A stretch of DNA of 64,000 nucleotides. Origin: Chelonoidis abingdonii (taxonomy: Eukaryota; Chordata; Testudines; Testudinidae). The position numbers and the translations under genes are program-made. The DNA lies in assembly GCF_003597395.2 (NCBI RefSeq), contig NC_133790.1, positions 20,612,869 through 20,676,868 of the forward strand, written 5' to 3'. Positions 12,652 through 24,010 of the stretch are shown here, piece by piece; within the stretch, counting starts at the first letter, position 1, and the number at the start of each line of letters is the position of its first letter. Under the pieces are notes generated by a model. The model had not been told where the DNA came from, ran no database searches, and saw only the letters and a list, made by a program, of their open reading frames with translations.

Positions 12652-12722
12652 CTATTGCTGAAAGAACAAAAGGAATAAGATCCTGCCCTATTGCTGAAAG
12701 AACAAAAGGAATAAGATCCTGT
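12652..12722. repeat. 36-bp tandem duplication
   Basis: Two adjacent copies of ctattgctgaaagaacaaaa plus gaataagatcctg (12652-12687 and 12688-12722), nearly identical. They lie just downstream of the CR1 tail and an A12 tract. Confidence 0.9.
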
Positions 12723-13909
12723 CTCAGAAATAGAAATATGCAATTTTTTAATAAAAATGGTAGCACCTGGTGAACTAGGGAGCCTTGTCCAGAGATAACT
12801 ATAGAAAGCAGATGAAATCGCTCCTGGTGGTACTGTGGCAATAGCATATTGTAGCTTATCATGTAGTGTTAGCAAAAGTACAGTACTAAAAACCATTTTC
12901 TATCCTATGCTGGAGATTTTGGAACTCTACAAACAGAAACTTTCTCCTTCTCCATATACCTTTCAACCAGTAGCAGGTTCTCTCTTATCAGTGGAATAAA
13001 TATCAGTCACTTTGCTATTTTCTTTTTGAAAGCATTGGAATTGCACCAGAAATGAATTTGGTCCACAGTCACACAGCAGTTGGAAAGGTGTTTGTTTTTC
13101 TCTGTGCTTCTTCCAATCTGGCTGCAGTCTTAGTCACAGATATTTGAAGTTTTGAAAGCAGTCTGCTACCTCTGAGAACTATAAGCTATATTTAGTCTTG
13201 CCAACTATTGTTCCCTTTACAGAGAACAAATGATTCCAAATAAATTAGCATACAGTTTGCTGTGACTCTCTGCTATCTAATTCTCTCTCAACAGGGTCTC
13301 TTCTTGCCTGACCATTCCTAATATTGCAAAGGGTTTAGATGAATGTTTGTTTGGGGATGCATTTATTATAGACCTACCTATGAAATTTCGAGGTTGATGG
13401 GAGGGAATTTCTTACAGGCTTTTCCATTGACTATTTGAGATTGAAGTTGTGAAATTAATGCGACCAATATAAAAAAGCGTTGCACTCTGAAAAATGTTAG
13501 AACTCTTATCTCTTTTCTTCATTTCTCCTAGGCAGGTACTTACAAGTAGCACTTTTATAAAGGTCAGAACAGAAACTTATGCAGCTTATGTAGTGTGATC
13601 ACTGTTACAACTCTTGTATTTTCTAAATTTTCAGTTTACCTCTTTAATCTTAATTGAAATTGTGACATGGCAAGTAGCATGTAGAGGAAAAACAGACCTT
13701 CCTTAGTGACGTGCATGTGCTGGATATATTGTATGTTACCTATCCTTTCAGAGCTATTGAGAGAAATGATGTTTAAGTTACATAAATGTGTTAAAAATAT
13801 ATAAAATATCACAGGCATCTATTTCAGATAAAGATCGAATTTTAACTATCTGAAAAATATAAAACAGGTGCATGGGCAAAGCAGAATGTGAACTGAAATG
13901 GTAGGTTTG

Positions 13910-14735
13910 TGTCAAGGTTCCTTCCCCACTCTGAACTCTAAGGTACACATGTGGGGACCTGCATAAAAGCCCCCTAAGCTTATTCCTACCAGCTTAGGTT
14001 AAAACCTGATACTTTGCCACCACCAAGTGATTTAACAAGAAACAGGGAAAGGACCACTTGGAGTTCCTCTTCCCCCAAAATATTCCCCCAAGCCCTTACA
14101 CCCTCTTTCCTGGGGAAGTTTGAGAATAATATCTAACCGATTGGTTACAAAAGTGATCAAAGACACAAACCCCTGGATCTTTGGACAATGGAAAAATCAA
14201 TCAGGTTCTTAAAAAAAGGATTTTATTAAAAAGAAAAGGTAAAAATCATCTCTCTGTAAAATCAAGATGGAAAATAACTTTACAGGGTAATCAGATTCAG
14301 AGAGCCCAGAGGAACCCCCCTCTAGCCTTAGTTTCAAAGTTACAGCAAAACAGGGATACCTCCCTCTAGCAAAGGAGCATTCACAAGTTGAGAAAAACAA
14401 AGATAAGCTAACACACCTTGCCTGGCTATTAACTTACAAGTTTGAAATATGAGAGACTTGTTCAGAAAGATTTGGAAAACATGGATTGATGTCCGGTCCC
14501 TCTTAGTCCCAAGAGCGAACAACACCAAAACAAAGAGCACAAACAGAAGCCTTACTCCCCCCCGCCCATTTGAAAGTCTCTTGTCCCCTTATTGGTCCTT
14601 TGGGTCAGGTGTCAGCGACGTTACCTGAGCTTCTTAACCCTTTAGAGGTAAAAGGATTTTGGTGCCTCTGGCCAGGAGGGATTTTATAGTATTGTATACA
14701 GGAGTGTTGTTACCCTTCCCTTTATAGTTATGACA
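13910..14735. mobile_element. Solo LTR of an LTR retrotransposon (826 bp)
   Basis: It begins TGTCAAGGTTCCTTCCCC and ends CCTTTATAGTTATGACA, so the outer bases are TG...CA with a TGTCA/TGACA inverted pair. A 5-bp duplication gtttg flanks both sides (13905-13909 and 14736-14740). There is no internal protein region and no second LTR, so it is a solo LTR left by recombination. The family is not identifiable by eye; the 5-bp duplication fits both gypsy-type and some retroviral elements. Confidence 0.8.
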
Positions 14736-15575
14736 GTTTGTAAACATTTTTTTTCTCCAGGGAGAAATCTGATGAGACTATATCATTTGATCTGACTTGC
14801 ATGTCCAGATATTCTTTTCATATTCGCACAATTTTACCTTGTCAATCTCTAAAAGGAACTGTTAAAAACCCTTTCCCAGGGATGGGGGAGAAATAAGTGA
14901 AACATTAAATAATTAGAAAATAAGCATCTCTTGCTCTGCCTCATGTGGTTCCCCCCCCCCCCTTGTTCCTCCCACTTGCTGCTAATTTTCATCTCCTCAT
15001 TTTCTTTTCTTTCTACACATCAAGATGTCAGAGACTGCTTATGGAGCTGAAAGTGTTTTTCCTGAGTTGTCTGTAGGTTCTATTTAATGCAGCAGAGAGA
15101 CAACAAGAAAAAGGGGAAGAAGAAGGTGGGACAGGGGGGACAAAAAAACGAGTTCTTTTAGATCTCACTCCTACCGAAGGGTGACTGTTTTGTTCACTGT
15201 TGCATTCACCAGTTACCATGGCATCCCCCTCTCACTTTGTACTGGAGGTGTACTCTCAGTGTAATTAACGGCTCTCCTCTCTCAGCCTGCAGCTGAAAAC
15301 AATTGTTAAATGAACAAGAAGGAAAGAAAAAAAAAACACTTCTCCTTTTTAATTTATTAATATTTTTCACCCTACCATTTTACCTCTCTTGATCTGATAA
15401 TTCTTTTGTTCACATATCAGAGGATTGATGGAATATGGAGTAGCCACCTGCTCAGAATGGGAGAGAAGGTCTTTGAATGCATGCGTTACATGAAGGAGTT
15501 GGTTAGGCTGGAATACAATTCAGATGACTGTATGTGTATGTTAGTTATAATTTTCCCTTTACAAAATGTTAGTCA

Positions 15576-15848
15576 CAGGGCCGGCTTTAGGAAGTGCGGG
15601 GCCCAATTCAAATACCTGGTGGCATTACAGGTCTTCGGCGGCGGGTCCTTCGGTTGCTCCGGGTCTTCTGTGGCACTGAGGGACATGCTGCCGAAGACCT
15701 GGAGTGAGTGAATGACCTGCTGCCAACCCAGACCGCCACTGGGTGAGTAAAAATTAAAAAGTTAGGCTTTCTTCTTTAGGGAGCGGGGCCTCTTAGGCAC
15801 GGAGCCCGATTCGGAGGAATTGGGGGAATTGGCCTAATGCCAGCCCTG
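15576..15848. mobile_element. hAT-type MITE (273 bp)
   Basis: Ends are CAGGGCCGGCTTTAGG...AATGCCAGCCCTG, with a perfect 8-bp duplication gttagtca (15568-15575 and 15849-15856). The GC-rich interior (cttcggcggcgggtcc...gccgaagacctggag) is related to that of the element at 27617-28027. Confidence 0.9.
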
Positions 15849-15856
15849 GTTAGTCA

Positions 15857-16050
15857 TAGAGTTTAAGACTACAAGGGACAACTGGATCATCCAGTCTGAG
15901 TTCCTGTATATCCCAGGCCACCACCATCCAGCACTCCCATGCTAAACCCAAGTTTGGAGGCCATGCTGAAGTTGAGATATGGTTCTTCAAGATATGGAGT
16001 ATCATATTATGGGCATCTCTGCTAGTTCTAAAGGTACATTGGAGAAAGTT
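15857..16050 (-). repeat. CR1 LINE 3' fragment, antisense
   Basis: Reads tagagtttaagactacaagggacaactggatcatccagtctgagttcctgtatatcccaggccaccaccatccagcactcccatgctaaaccca, a CR1 3' segment in antisense. It abuts the hAT element at 15848, whose insertion duplicated gttagtca at the boundary. Confidence 0.6.
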
Positions 16051-19000
16051 TAGACAGAAGTCTTGTTTCAAATATCACTATGGAGAAATGTAGAAAGACA
16101 ATGTGAACAGATAGTTTTCAGCAAATAGAATTCTAGGGAGAAATAGGAGTGGTAATATAGTGCAACATGGCTACTGTTACCACTCCAGCACTCCATGTGA
16201 TAGCTTCCAACTGCTGAGACTTCACATTCTGGTTGGTATTTTTCCAGAATGTGAATGAGTAAAGACTCCATCTACCAACAGGAAGACTGACACCATGCTG
16301 AAATCATTTCATTTAGGGTAAAATTTGAACCTGGAACTCAGAAGTGAAATAAGAGTGCTGTATCCTTCATACTACCAACTTTCTACAATTAGAAAATATT
16401 TATTGGGAAGCCTACACTGACTACTAAGTAAAATGTTTGCTTTTTCCTAAAGTTAAAGTCTGGATCTTATCTTTGTACCTTGTTGTTGAGTGTTGCAGAT
16501 ATCTTTGTATCCTTGAGGCTAAATGTCGTAAACTACTCCAGACATTTTATAGTTAATGAGCCTTGAGGACTTCTGTTATTTTCAGAATTTTGTCATATCC
16601 TGATAAAATAACAGTGCGTACAAGAAACAAGGCAAAAAGAAAACCCTGATTCTGTTGTCAATAGAGAACCTCAGAGATATAGTATAAAGGGTAAAACACA
16701 GCAGATAGTTTACTCTAAGCCAGGTGTAGTACTCGATTTCTTTACTACTTGTTGTCTCCACACCGAAGTGCCTTACAGAAAAACTGCAAGGAATTTTTTC
16801 TTGAGCTTATACTCCAGGAGAAGGTTATTTCTCTGTTCCTCTGTAAGGCTAGGTCAGTAACTGCTTTTCTGCTTCTTCTGTACCTTTATATCTTCTGTAT
16901 AAGAAGGGTTTCTCCATAGATCCTGCAGTTCCCATGAGGCCTAAGGATAATTTCCTAAGAGGAGTCCAAAGAAAGGATAGAAAAGGAAGAAAAGAGTAAT
17001 CTGTTGATGACTATAGAAGCATAGAAAGAGACTTAGACACCTAGCTACATATAGCCTAAAAAGAGATCACACAATCTGCATAGCCACATAGCTTTATTTA
17101 TTCAGTTAGGTTTCAGTCTGATCCCATACAAAAGGGCACCTTTGCTTTAAACCTCTTTTGATATATGTATAAAAACACAAGAACATAGGATATGTAAAGT
17201 AAACATTGACCAAAGTAGATATAGTTCTTCCTATTACACATCATTTGATCACCAGTCATGTGACCAATACAGCATAAAAGCCTCAGCCTTTGCTGGTTCT
17301 CTCTATATACTGTTGTAGATATGAGGCAAAAGCAGAGTTCCTGCATACTCTTCTCTTTAACAGGTCACGACCTACAGGAAATCCTAGCCCTTATTGAGGA
17401 AACTAGAGGTTTTCCACCAAAATGATCTGAGGGGGAATGAGAGGAGAGAGAATTTTCCTCCTCCTGTACCAGTTCCTCAGAGGCACCAGTTCCCTCTGAG
17501 ACTTCCTACCTTTATCATATACATGGAAAAAAGCATGAAGCCTCTTCACATTTGTGAAACACATTTACATTAATTTTAAAAGCAGTGAGAATGGGAAAGT
17601 TTACATACTGCAGTGGATTGGGAGGGAATAGTCAGAGCTTTGACTCTATGTACCACAACAAAATAGAACATTCTCCTCATAGAAGCCACATAAAACACAG
17701 GTAGAAGCTTTACACTAATACTCAGTTTTCTACTGGAGATGAATGGCAGGGGAGGGAAGTAAGTCCCAGAAAGATATTGGATGCATTCATCCATGCAGAA
17801 CATCACTGATACCCTCCTGATTAAAAAAATAAATAAAAATATGCTGTATAAAACTGTTCTCCCTTCTTAGTGTCTTGTCTTTACTGTGCCTGCTTATTAT
17901 CAGCAGTGGGAATAGATAGTAGTTCTGATGAACTTAAGTCAGTTTCTCTACTAAGGACATGGCTAAACTTGCGAGTTAGAGTGCATTAAAGCAGCCCCGT
18001 GCACTGTAACTCACGATGTGTCCACACTGGCAAGGCACGGAAGGCACTCTGACTCTGTGGCTAGAGCACTCCTAGCAATTCACCTCAGTGAGTGGAATAA
18101 CGTTTGAGCCCCTGTTGGAGCACCGCAGTGCCAGTGTGGATGCCCTGGTCTGTTAATGGGCTCTGGAAATATTGAAAATTCCCTTCCTGTTTGCTCAGCC
18201 AGGCGTGGCGTGCTCTCAGTGGATCTTTCCAGGTGACCATGCCTCCACGTGCCAGGCGATCCCCAGTTGGACCAATGGCTAGGTGCTGGACCTCATCAGT
18301 GTTTTGGGGGAGGAAGCTGTCCGGTCTCAGCTGTGCTCCAGCCATAGGAATTACGATACCTTTGGGCAGATATCAGGGGACATGATGGAAAGGGGCCATG
18401 ACCAGGACACACTGCAGCGTAGGGTTAAAGTGAAGGATCTGCGGAATGCCTACCACAAAGCCCGCGAGGCAAACCACCGCTCCGGTGCTGCCCCTGCGAC
18501 CTGCCGTTTCTACAAAGAGCTGGATGTGATACTTGGGGGTGACCCCACTTCCACACCGAGTACCACCGTGGACACTTCAGAGCCCAGTTCAACAAGGGAG
18601 GAGGAAAGCGGGACCGAGGGTGCTGAGGAGGAGGAAGATGTCCCGACATCCCTAGATCCATGCAGTCAGGAGCTGCTTGCAAGCCAGGAGGAAGGCAGCC
18701 AGTCACAGTGGCCGATGCTTGGGGAAGGACAAACACCAGAGGAGGTGCCCGGTAAGCAGCTTTTATTTTAGGAAGGAAGTTATTCAGTGTGGGCTCTTGA
18801 GGCGAGGAGGGTTAGGGTTGCAAGCATGCGTAGTCCCAGTTAGACTAACATATCTGCGCCATTGTCCCGTGAGGGGCAGGGGGACCATTGCTGCACACAG
18901 GTAAGCTGCATATGGGCCAGGGCAGAAGTCACGTGGTAGTGGAAGACCCTCCCTTGCTTCCCAGGTCACCCTCAGCAGTGAGAGATCTTACAGGACAAAC

Positions 19001-19199
19001 TCCTGTGAAAAATGTGGGGACAGTGTTCAGTAGAGGAGCCCCTGCAGCTGCTGGCTCTCCCCAAGGGACAGAAACCTAGATGACAGTACGGCCGTGAAAC
19101 AATCAGTCCTCCTTGACACTGTGCTTGTTCACCGTTTTGAGGCTCCAGTGGGTTATATCCATTTGCTTTGGGACAGGCAAATTATACTATTGTGTAGAC

Positions 19200-20221
19200 C
19201 AGAGGTCGGCAACCTACGGCACGTGTGCCGATTTTGAGCGGCACGTGGCTGCCTGCCACAGTCCCGGCCCCCAGCCCCACTCAGCCGCCCCACCTTCCGC
19301 TCTCCCCTGCGGGGCAGGAGGCAGAAGGCTGGTTCTGCGGCAGCCAAGCTTCCCGCTCCCCGGCTTCTTCCCCCAGTGTGGTGCTTTCCTGCCCCGCCCT
19401 CTCTCCGTCCCTGCGCCAATCAGCTGATGGCCCTTGCGAGGGGGAGAGGGAAGAGCGGCAGCGTGCACACAACTCCATAGAGGAGACAGAGAGAGGTAGG
19501 GATGGGGCCTTGGGGAAGGGGGTGGAACAGGGCACATCCCTTCCAGCCCCCTGCCGTGAGCCTCTCAGTGCAGGGGGCTGGGAGCACCCGCACGAGCTGA
19601 GCACCCCAGCCCTCTTCCCTGACCCCCCCCACACACTCAGCATTCTGCCCTGCACCCCCCACACACACTCAGCCCTCTGCCCTACAGCCTCCATACCCCC
19701 CAGCACTCTGCCCTGACCCTTGAACACCCCCCACAGCCTTCTGCCCTGAACCCCCACCCCGCCCCACCCCAACACACACCCGGCCCTCTTCCCTGCATCC
19801 CCACAGCCCCATCCCTCTACCCTGACCCTTGACCCTCCCACACACCCAGCCTTCTGGCCTACACACCCCAGCCCTCTGCCCTGATCCCTGAACTGCCCCC
19901 ACACCAGCCCTCTGCCCTGAACCCTCCCCCCCGCTGTCTGGGGTCCCAGCTGCAGGCCCTGCTCATCCTGCTGCCAGCTTAGGTGAACAGAACCCCAGGC
20001 TGGCAGTGTAAGAGCTGCATTTTAATTTAATTTTAAATGACACTTTTTAAACATTTTGAAAACCTTGTTTACTTTACATACAATAGTTTAGTTGTATACT
20101 ATAGACTTATAGAAAGAGACCTTCTAAAAACATTTAAATGTATTACCAACATGCAAAACCTTAAATTAGAGTGAATAAATGAAGATTCGGCACACCACTT
20201 CTGAAAAGTTGCTGACCCCTA
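19200..20221. mobile_element. hAT element nested in the Harbinger intron
   Basis: Ends are CAGAGGTCGGCAACCTACGGC...AGTTGCTGACCCCTA, with a perfect 8-bp duplication gtgtagac (19192-19199 and 20222-20229). The centre (19255-19970) is GC-rich with degenerate ccccacacactcagccctctgccct repeats. The last 220 bp match 61690-61891 almost base for base (tgcattttaatttaattttaa..., gaccttctaaaaac...). It has no transposase, so it is a deletion derivative of the family at 60692-61891. Confidence 0.9.
19600..19935. repeat. C-rich degenerate tandem repeat
   Basis: Repeated units of roughly CCCTGACCC...CACACCCAGCCCTCTGC within the nested hAT. Long ORFs on both strands here are by-products of biased composition. 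Confidence 0.8.
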
Positions 20222-20920
20222 GTGTAGACTGTGCTTTCCCTTAAGTACAGGGGAATCATTGCTCAGTCTGGCTTGAACAATGCTGCCTCTGTTAAGTGTT
20301 GCATTTTGCCTTTACAGATGCAGCCTTGAGATCTCAGCCATCCATGTTATCACCGACTGAAAGATTCCAAAGAATTAGGAAGAGGCCACGTAGAAGCAAA
20401 GATGACATGCTGCATAAAGTAATGCAGCAGTCCCTTAATGAGAATCTAAAAATGCAGGAGTGGAGGGAGAGTGAAAGGAGAATCCGCTTGCAGAATGAGG
20501 AGCACCGGCACAAAAGCGCGGAGCTCTGGCTGCAAAGCACGGATTGGCTGATAAGCATCATGGAGCACCAAGCAGACTCGATCCAGGCGCTCGTAGCCAT
20601 GCAGGTGAAGCACTACCACGCCTGTCTCCCCCTGCAGCCCTTGTCTTGTGCTCCATGTCACCTCCACTTTCCCCAATATCTGAGTTATCACCACCAGCTG
20701 CCTCCAACACCTGTAGCTTCACCACCTGGCCCTGAAAACTATGACCCTTACCCACTGCATTCAACCCCCATCACCATGCAGTATAGCCATCCTGAAGTGC
20801 AGCATTCATTGCACAGCACTCCAGACAGGAAGGCTGAGTATGATAATACGACATATGCAAATCTGTGATTGTACCATTCCCACCCCACCCCTTGCCCTTT
20901 CTGTTTGCCAAGCAGTTGTG

Positions 20921-20960
20921 TTTCTTTTCAATAACTGGATTTTCTTTTCAATAACTGGAT
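20921..20960. repeat. Exact 20-bp tandem duplication
   Basis: Two adjacent perfect copies of tttcttttcaataactggat, just past the stop of the Harbinger Myb-like gene. Confidence 0.95.
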
Positions 20961-21111
20961 TTTTTTGGCTTTGAAAACATTCTTTATTATTACATAAAAT
21001 AAAAGATACCTTAATCTAGGAAAGCAGCAGGCACTGCAAGTCAGCATAGCAAACACAGATTCCTACTAACATTGGAACCACTGCACTTCACCCCGGGCAG
21101 GGCACCAAACA

Positions 21112-22341
21112 TTACTGGTGGCTTTCAGCCTCAAATTCCTCCCTCAAGGCATCCCTAATCCTTGTAGCCCCGTGCTGGGCCCTTCTAATAGCCCTGCTCT
21201 CTGGCTGTTCAGATTTAGCCTCCAGGTGTTGAACCTCTGAGTTCCACGCCTGAGTAAATCTTTCACCCTTCCCTTCACAAATGTTATGGAGGGTACAACA
21301 CACGAATATAACCGTGGGGATGCTGTCATCAGCCCGGTCCAGCTTCCCATACAGAGAGCGCTGGCGGCCCTTTAAACAGCCAAAAGCACACTCCACAGTC
21401 ATTCTGCACCAGCTTAGCCTGTTGTTGAACCGCTCCTTACTGCTGTCAAGGCTCTCTATGTAGGGTTTCATGAGCCATGGCATTAAAGGGTAAGCGGAGT
21501 CTCCCAGGATCACAATGGGCATTTTGACTTCCCCTATGGTTATCTGGTCTGAGAAAAAAGTCCCAGCTTGCAGTTTTCTGAACAGGCCAGTGTTCCGAAA
21601 GATGCGTGCATCATGCACCTTTCTGAGCCAGCCTGCATTAATGTCAATGAAATGCCTACGGTGATCCACAAGTGCCTGGAGAACCATAGAGAAATACCTC
21701 TTCCAATTAATGTACTCGGAAGCTAGGTGGGCTGGTGCCAGAATTGAAAAATGCGTCCCATCTATCACCCCTCTGCAGTTAGGGAAACCCATTTGTGCAA
21801 AGCCAGCCACGTCATGCACATTACCCAGAGTCACCGTTCTTCTGAGTAGGATGCGATTAATGGCCCTGCAAACTTGCATCAACACAATTGCAACAGTCAG
21901 CTTTCCCACTCCAAACTGGTTAGTGTCCCATCTGTAGCTGTCTGCAGTTGCCAGCTTCCAGATTGCAATAGCTACCAGTTTCACCACTGTCAGTGCAGCT
22001 CTCATTCTCCTGTCCTTGCGCTGCAGAGTGTGGGTGAGCTCCTCACGCAGTCCCATGAAAGTGGCTTTTCTCATCTAAAAGTTCTGCAGCCACTGTTTGT
22101 CATCCCAGACTTGCAGGATGATGTGATCGCACTGCTCAGTGCTTGTTTCCCAAGCCCAAAAGCGGTGTTCCACGGTCGTGAGCATGTCCATGAATGCCAC
22201 AAGCAGTCTCATGTCATATGCGTTACACAAGTCGATATTGTTGGAGTCCTCACTGTCCGTTTGGATCTTGAGTAACTCGACTGCCAAACATGATGTGCTG
22301 GCGAGACTTCTTGTCATATTCCTCAGCAGTTCGGGCTCCAT
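21112..22341 (-). pseudogene. Harbinger (HARBI1-like) DDE transposase, one in-frame stop
   Basis: The - strand gene starts MEPELLRNMTRSLASTSC, just inside a possible acceptor (cggtttgcag). It reads through to NF, then TAG at 22077-22075, then continues in the same frame for 320 codons from MRKATFMGLREELT. The DDE_4-type catalytic set is intact. In residue numbers of the 320-codon part: D105 in GVIDGTHF, D192 in GDSAYPLMPW and E228 in VECAFG, with a helix-turn-helix-like N-terminal part before them and CTLHNICEG after. Total length is 409 codons including the stop, close to the family norm. Apart from the single TAG no frameshift is visible, which is unusual for a vertebrate DNA transposon copy. 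Internal initiation at 22074 would keep the whole catalytic domain. It converges on the Myb-like gene. Confidence 0.88.
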
Positions 22342-23347
22342 TCCTGCAAACCGAAAGGGAAGAAAGAACAAAAAATGTTAAAGGATGGCACCAAATGTGG
22401 ATGGAAGCACAGGGATTGCTGGAATGCGAACCGACGCATCACAGGGCGTTGGGACAGGACCCAGAATGCCCCACCCCTCCACCTCCTTCCCACAATCACA
22501 GCGCCAGAATGGGAAGAGGTGTTCTGTGGGATAGCTGTCCATAATCCACTGCTCCCAGTGCTGCTGCAAGTGCCGCAGATGTGGCCCCGCTAGTACGCTT
22601 GCAGCTGTCAGTGAGGACAGACTGCAGCGCTTTCCCTACTGTGTGCTCCGAAAGCTGGTTTAACTCAAAGCACTCTACATCTGCAAGTGTAGCCATGCCC
22701 TTAGTTTCTTCAGGATGTTTCTCATGCAAAGTATAATAGTCCTGTGTTTTTGCTGCTAGGCAGTCACCTGCATGACATTAAAATAGATGTGGCCCCATAA
22801 ACTTTGATAAGTATTACTGCTTATGGGATCATGCAACCTGCTTTATGTGTAAGTTGGCATCAGTGATTGATATAGAAGTGCCACAACTCTTGTCCTAACA
22901 CTTTAAACTAAATATTTTCAAAACAGGTGATCCTTCACGCCTATTATAATTCTTCCTCCTTCCATATTCTTGCTTAGTTATTTTTGATCCTACTCCAGCT
23001 TCCTCGACTTCAGTAAAATGTCATATACATTTCAGCTTCTCTCAGGAGGGCAGCAGTGGAATTATGATAGAGTCAGTATATAGTGATACGGCCAAGATTC
23101 TTTTCTGTATATACTGCAGGAGATTTTTTGCTTTCTAAGACTGTCTCCTTACTCCCATTTTTATCATCAAAGAAAGTTATCAAGGTTATGTTCAACTACT
23201 AACAACTCTGTTTATTTCATTGGATTGAAGGGGATCTAATTTCCTCTATCTCCAGAATCAGTAAGACAGCCCTTCACCAGTTTACATTTGGAAAGTTTTC
23301 TTAACAGCCATTAAGATGAGAAACTTATTTCAAGTAAAACCTTAAAT

Positions 23348-23503
23348 CAGTGGTTCTCAAAGCCCCCATTGCCCTGGAGCGGTGAACTGCGACCAGTGGG
23401 AGCTGTGATCGGCCGAACCTGCAGACGCAGCAGATAAACAAACCGGCCTGGCCCAGAAAGGGCTTTCCTTGAAGAAGCAGCGGACCGGCTTTGAGAACCA
23501 CTG
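23348..23503. mobile_element. hAT-type MITE (156 bp)
   Basis: Ends are CAGTGGTTCTCAAAGC...GCTTTGAGAACCACTG, a perfect 16-bp inverted pair by eye. A perfect 8-bp duplication ccttaaat lies at 23340-23347 and 23504-23511. Confidence 0.95.
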
Positions 23504-23590
23504 CCTTAAATCACATTGAAACTAATGGAGCTATCAGATTAGTCCTAGTACAGGATAATGCCATGTGCTGGTGCATTATTACCCCTACTT

Positions 23591-24010
23591 TGCACACATG
23601 CACATTCATGAGCAGTGGGTGAACTTCGGGGAGGGTAGCCCCTAGCGTTACCTGTCCTTTCTGCCTGAGGCCCCTCCTCTCCTGCTGAAGCCCAGAGGGG
23701 CCCAGCCCTGGGCTTCCCAAGTGCCAGGCAGGCGGCATGTGACACCCCCCCCCCCGAGCACTGGGCAGGAAGCACGGCCCCCACCCTGCCTCAGAGGTCC
23801 AGGCAGCGCCCTTTCTAATACTGCAGCGCAGGACGGCTTCCAGTGCCCTGTAGTGCCAGTGAAGTCAGTGGCCCCAGGACAGCCCCCATTAACCCCTGAG
23901 CCTCGGCCACAGGGGAAGAGCCCTCCTCAGCACAGTGTCGGGAAGCAGGAATGGGCCTGGAGGTGGAGCGTGGGCAGGGCCATGCAGGGCTGTTTGAGCT
24001 GGCCTTTAAT
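23591..24010. other. GC-rich block, nature unknown
   Basis: GC-rich relative to its AT-rich surroundings, with a C tract near 23747-23756. The ORFs here overlap in several frames with low-complexity composition and look non-coding. It could be the inside of another hAT-type element, but I found no clear termini. Confidence 0.4.

Larger units (their letters stand above)
18239..20868 (+). pseudogene. Harbinger Myb/SANT-like DNA-binding protein, two exons, lightly damaged
   Basis: The family partner protein of Harbinger transposase binds transposon ends through a trihelix-type Myb/SANT domain. Exon 1 (18239-18751) starts MPPRARRSPV and then carries an apparent one-base deletion followed by a TAG. 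The original frame resumes as VLDLISVLGEEAV...NYDTFGQIS...RRVKVKDLRNAYHKAREANH...CRFYKELDVILGG, ending in an acidic stretch (GTEGAEEEEDVP). The donor is CCCG|GTAAGC. Exon 2 (20318-20868), after acceptor tttgcctttacag, starts DAALRSQPSM. It holds a Lys/Arg-rich patch (RIRKRPRRSKDD), a Gln/Glu-rich helix (LQNEEHRHKSAELWLQS) and a Pro/His-rich tail to TGA. The 1.57-kb intron contains the nested hAT. The frameshift and stop lie within the first 20 codons; a downstream in-frame ATG at 18283-18285 could initiate a shortened product (inference). Confidence 0.8.
17955..22700. mobile_element. PIF/Harbinger DNA transposon with two genes (4.75 kb)
   Basis: The terminal inverted repeats are GGACATGGCTAAACTTGCGAG...TTAGAGTGC on the left and the complement of GGGCATGGCTACACTTGCAGATGTAGAGTGC on the right. 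The flanks are TAA (17952-17954) and TTA (22701-22703), consistent with the 3-bp TWA target preference of this superfamily after one mutation. Inside are a + strand Myb/SANT-like gene in two exons (18239-18751, 20318-20868) and a - strand DDE transposase (22341-21112). Convergent Myb-like plus transposase genes are the standard Harbinger arrangement. A 1,022-bp hAT is nested in the Myb-gene intron. The low lesion count suggests a comparatively young insertion. Confidence 0.9.

Noticed and set aside
19214..19904. Long overlapping ORFs on both strands (up to 207 codons)
   Set aside because: They lie wholly in the C-rich repeat of a nested hAT. Composition, not coding, keeps the frames open, and the peptides are low complexity.
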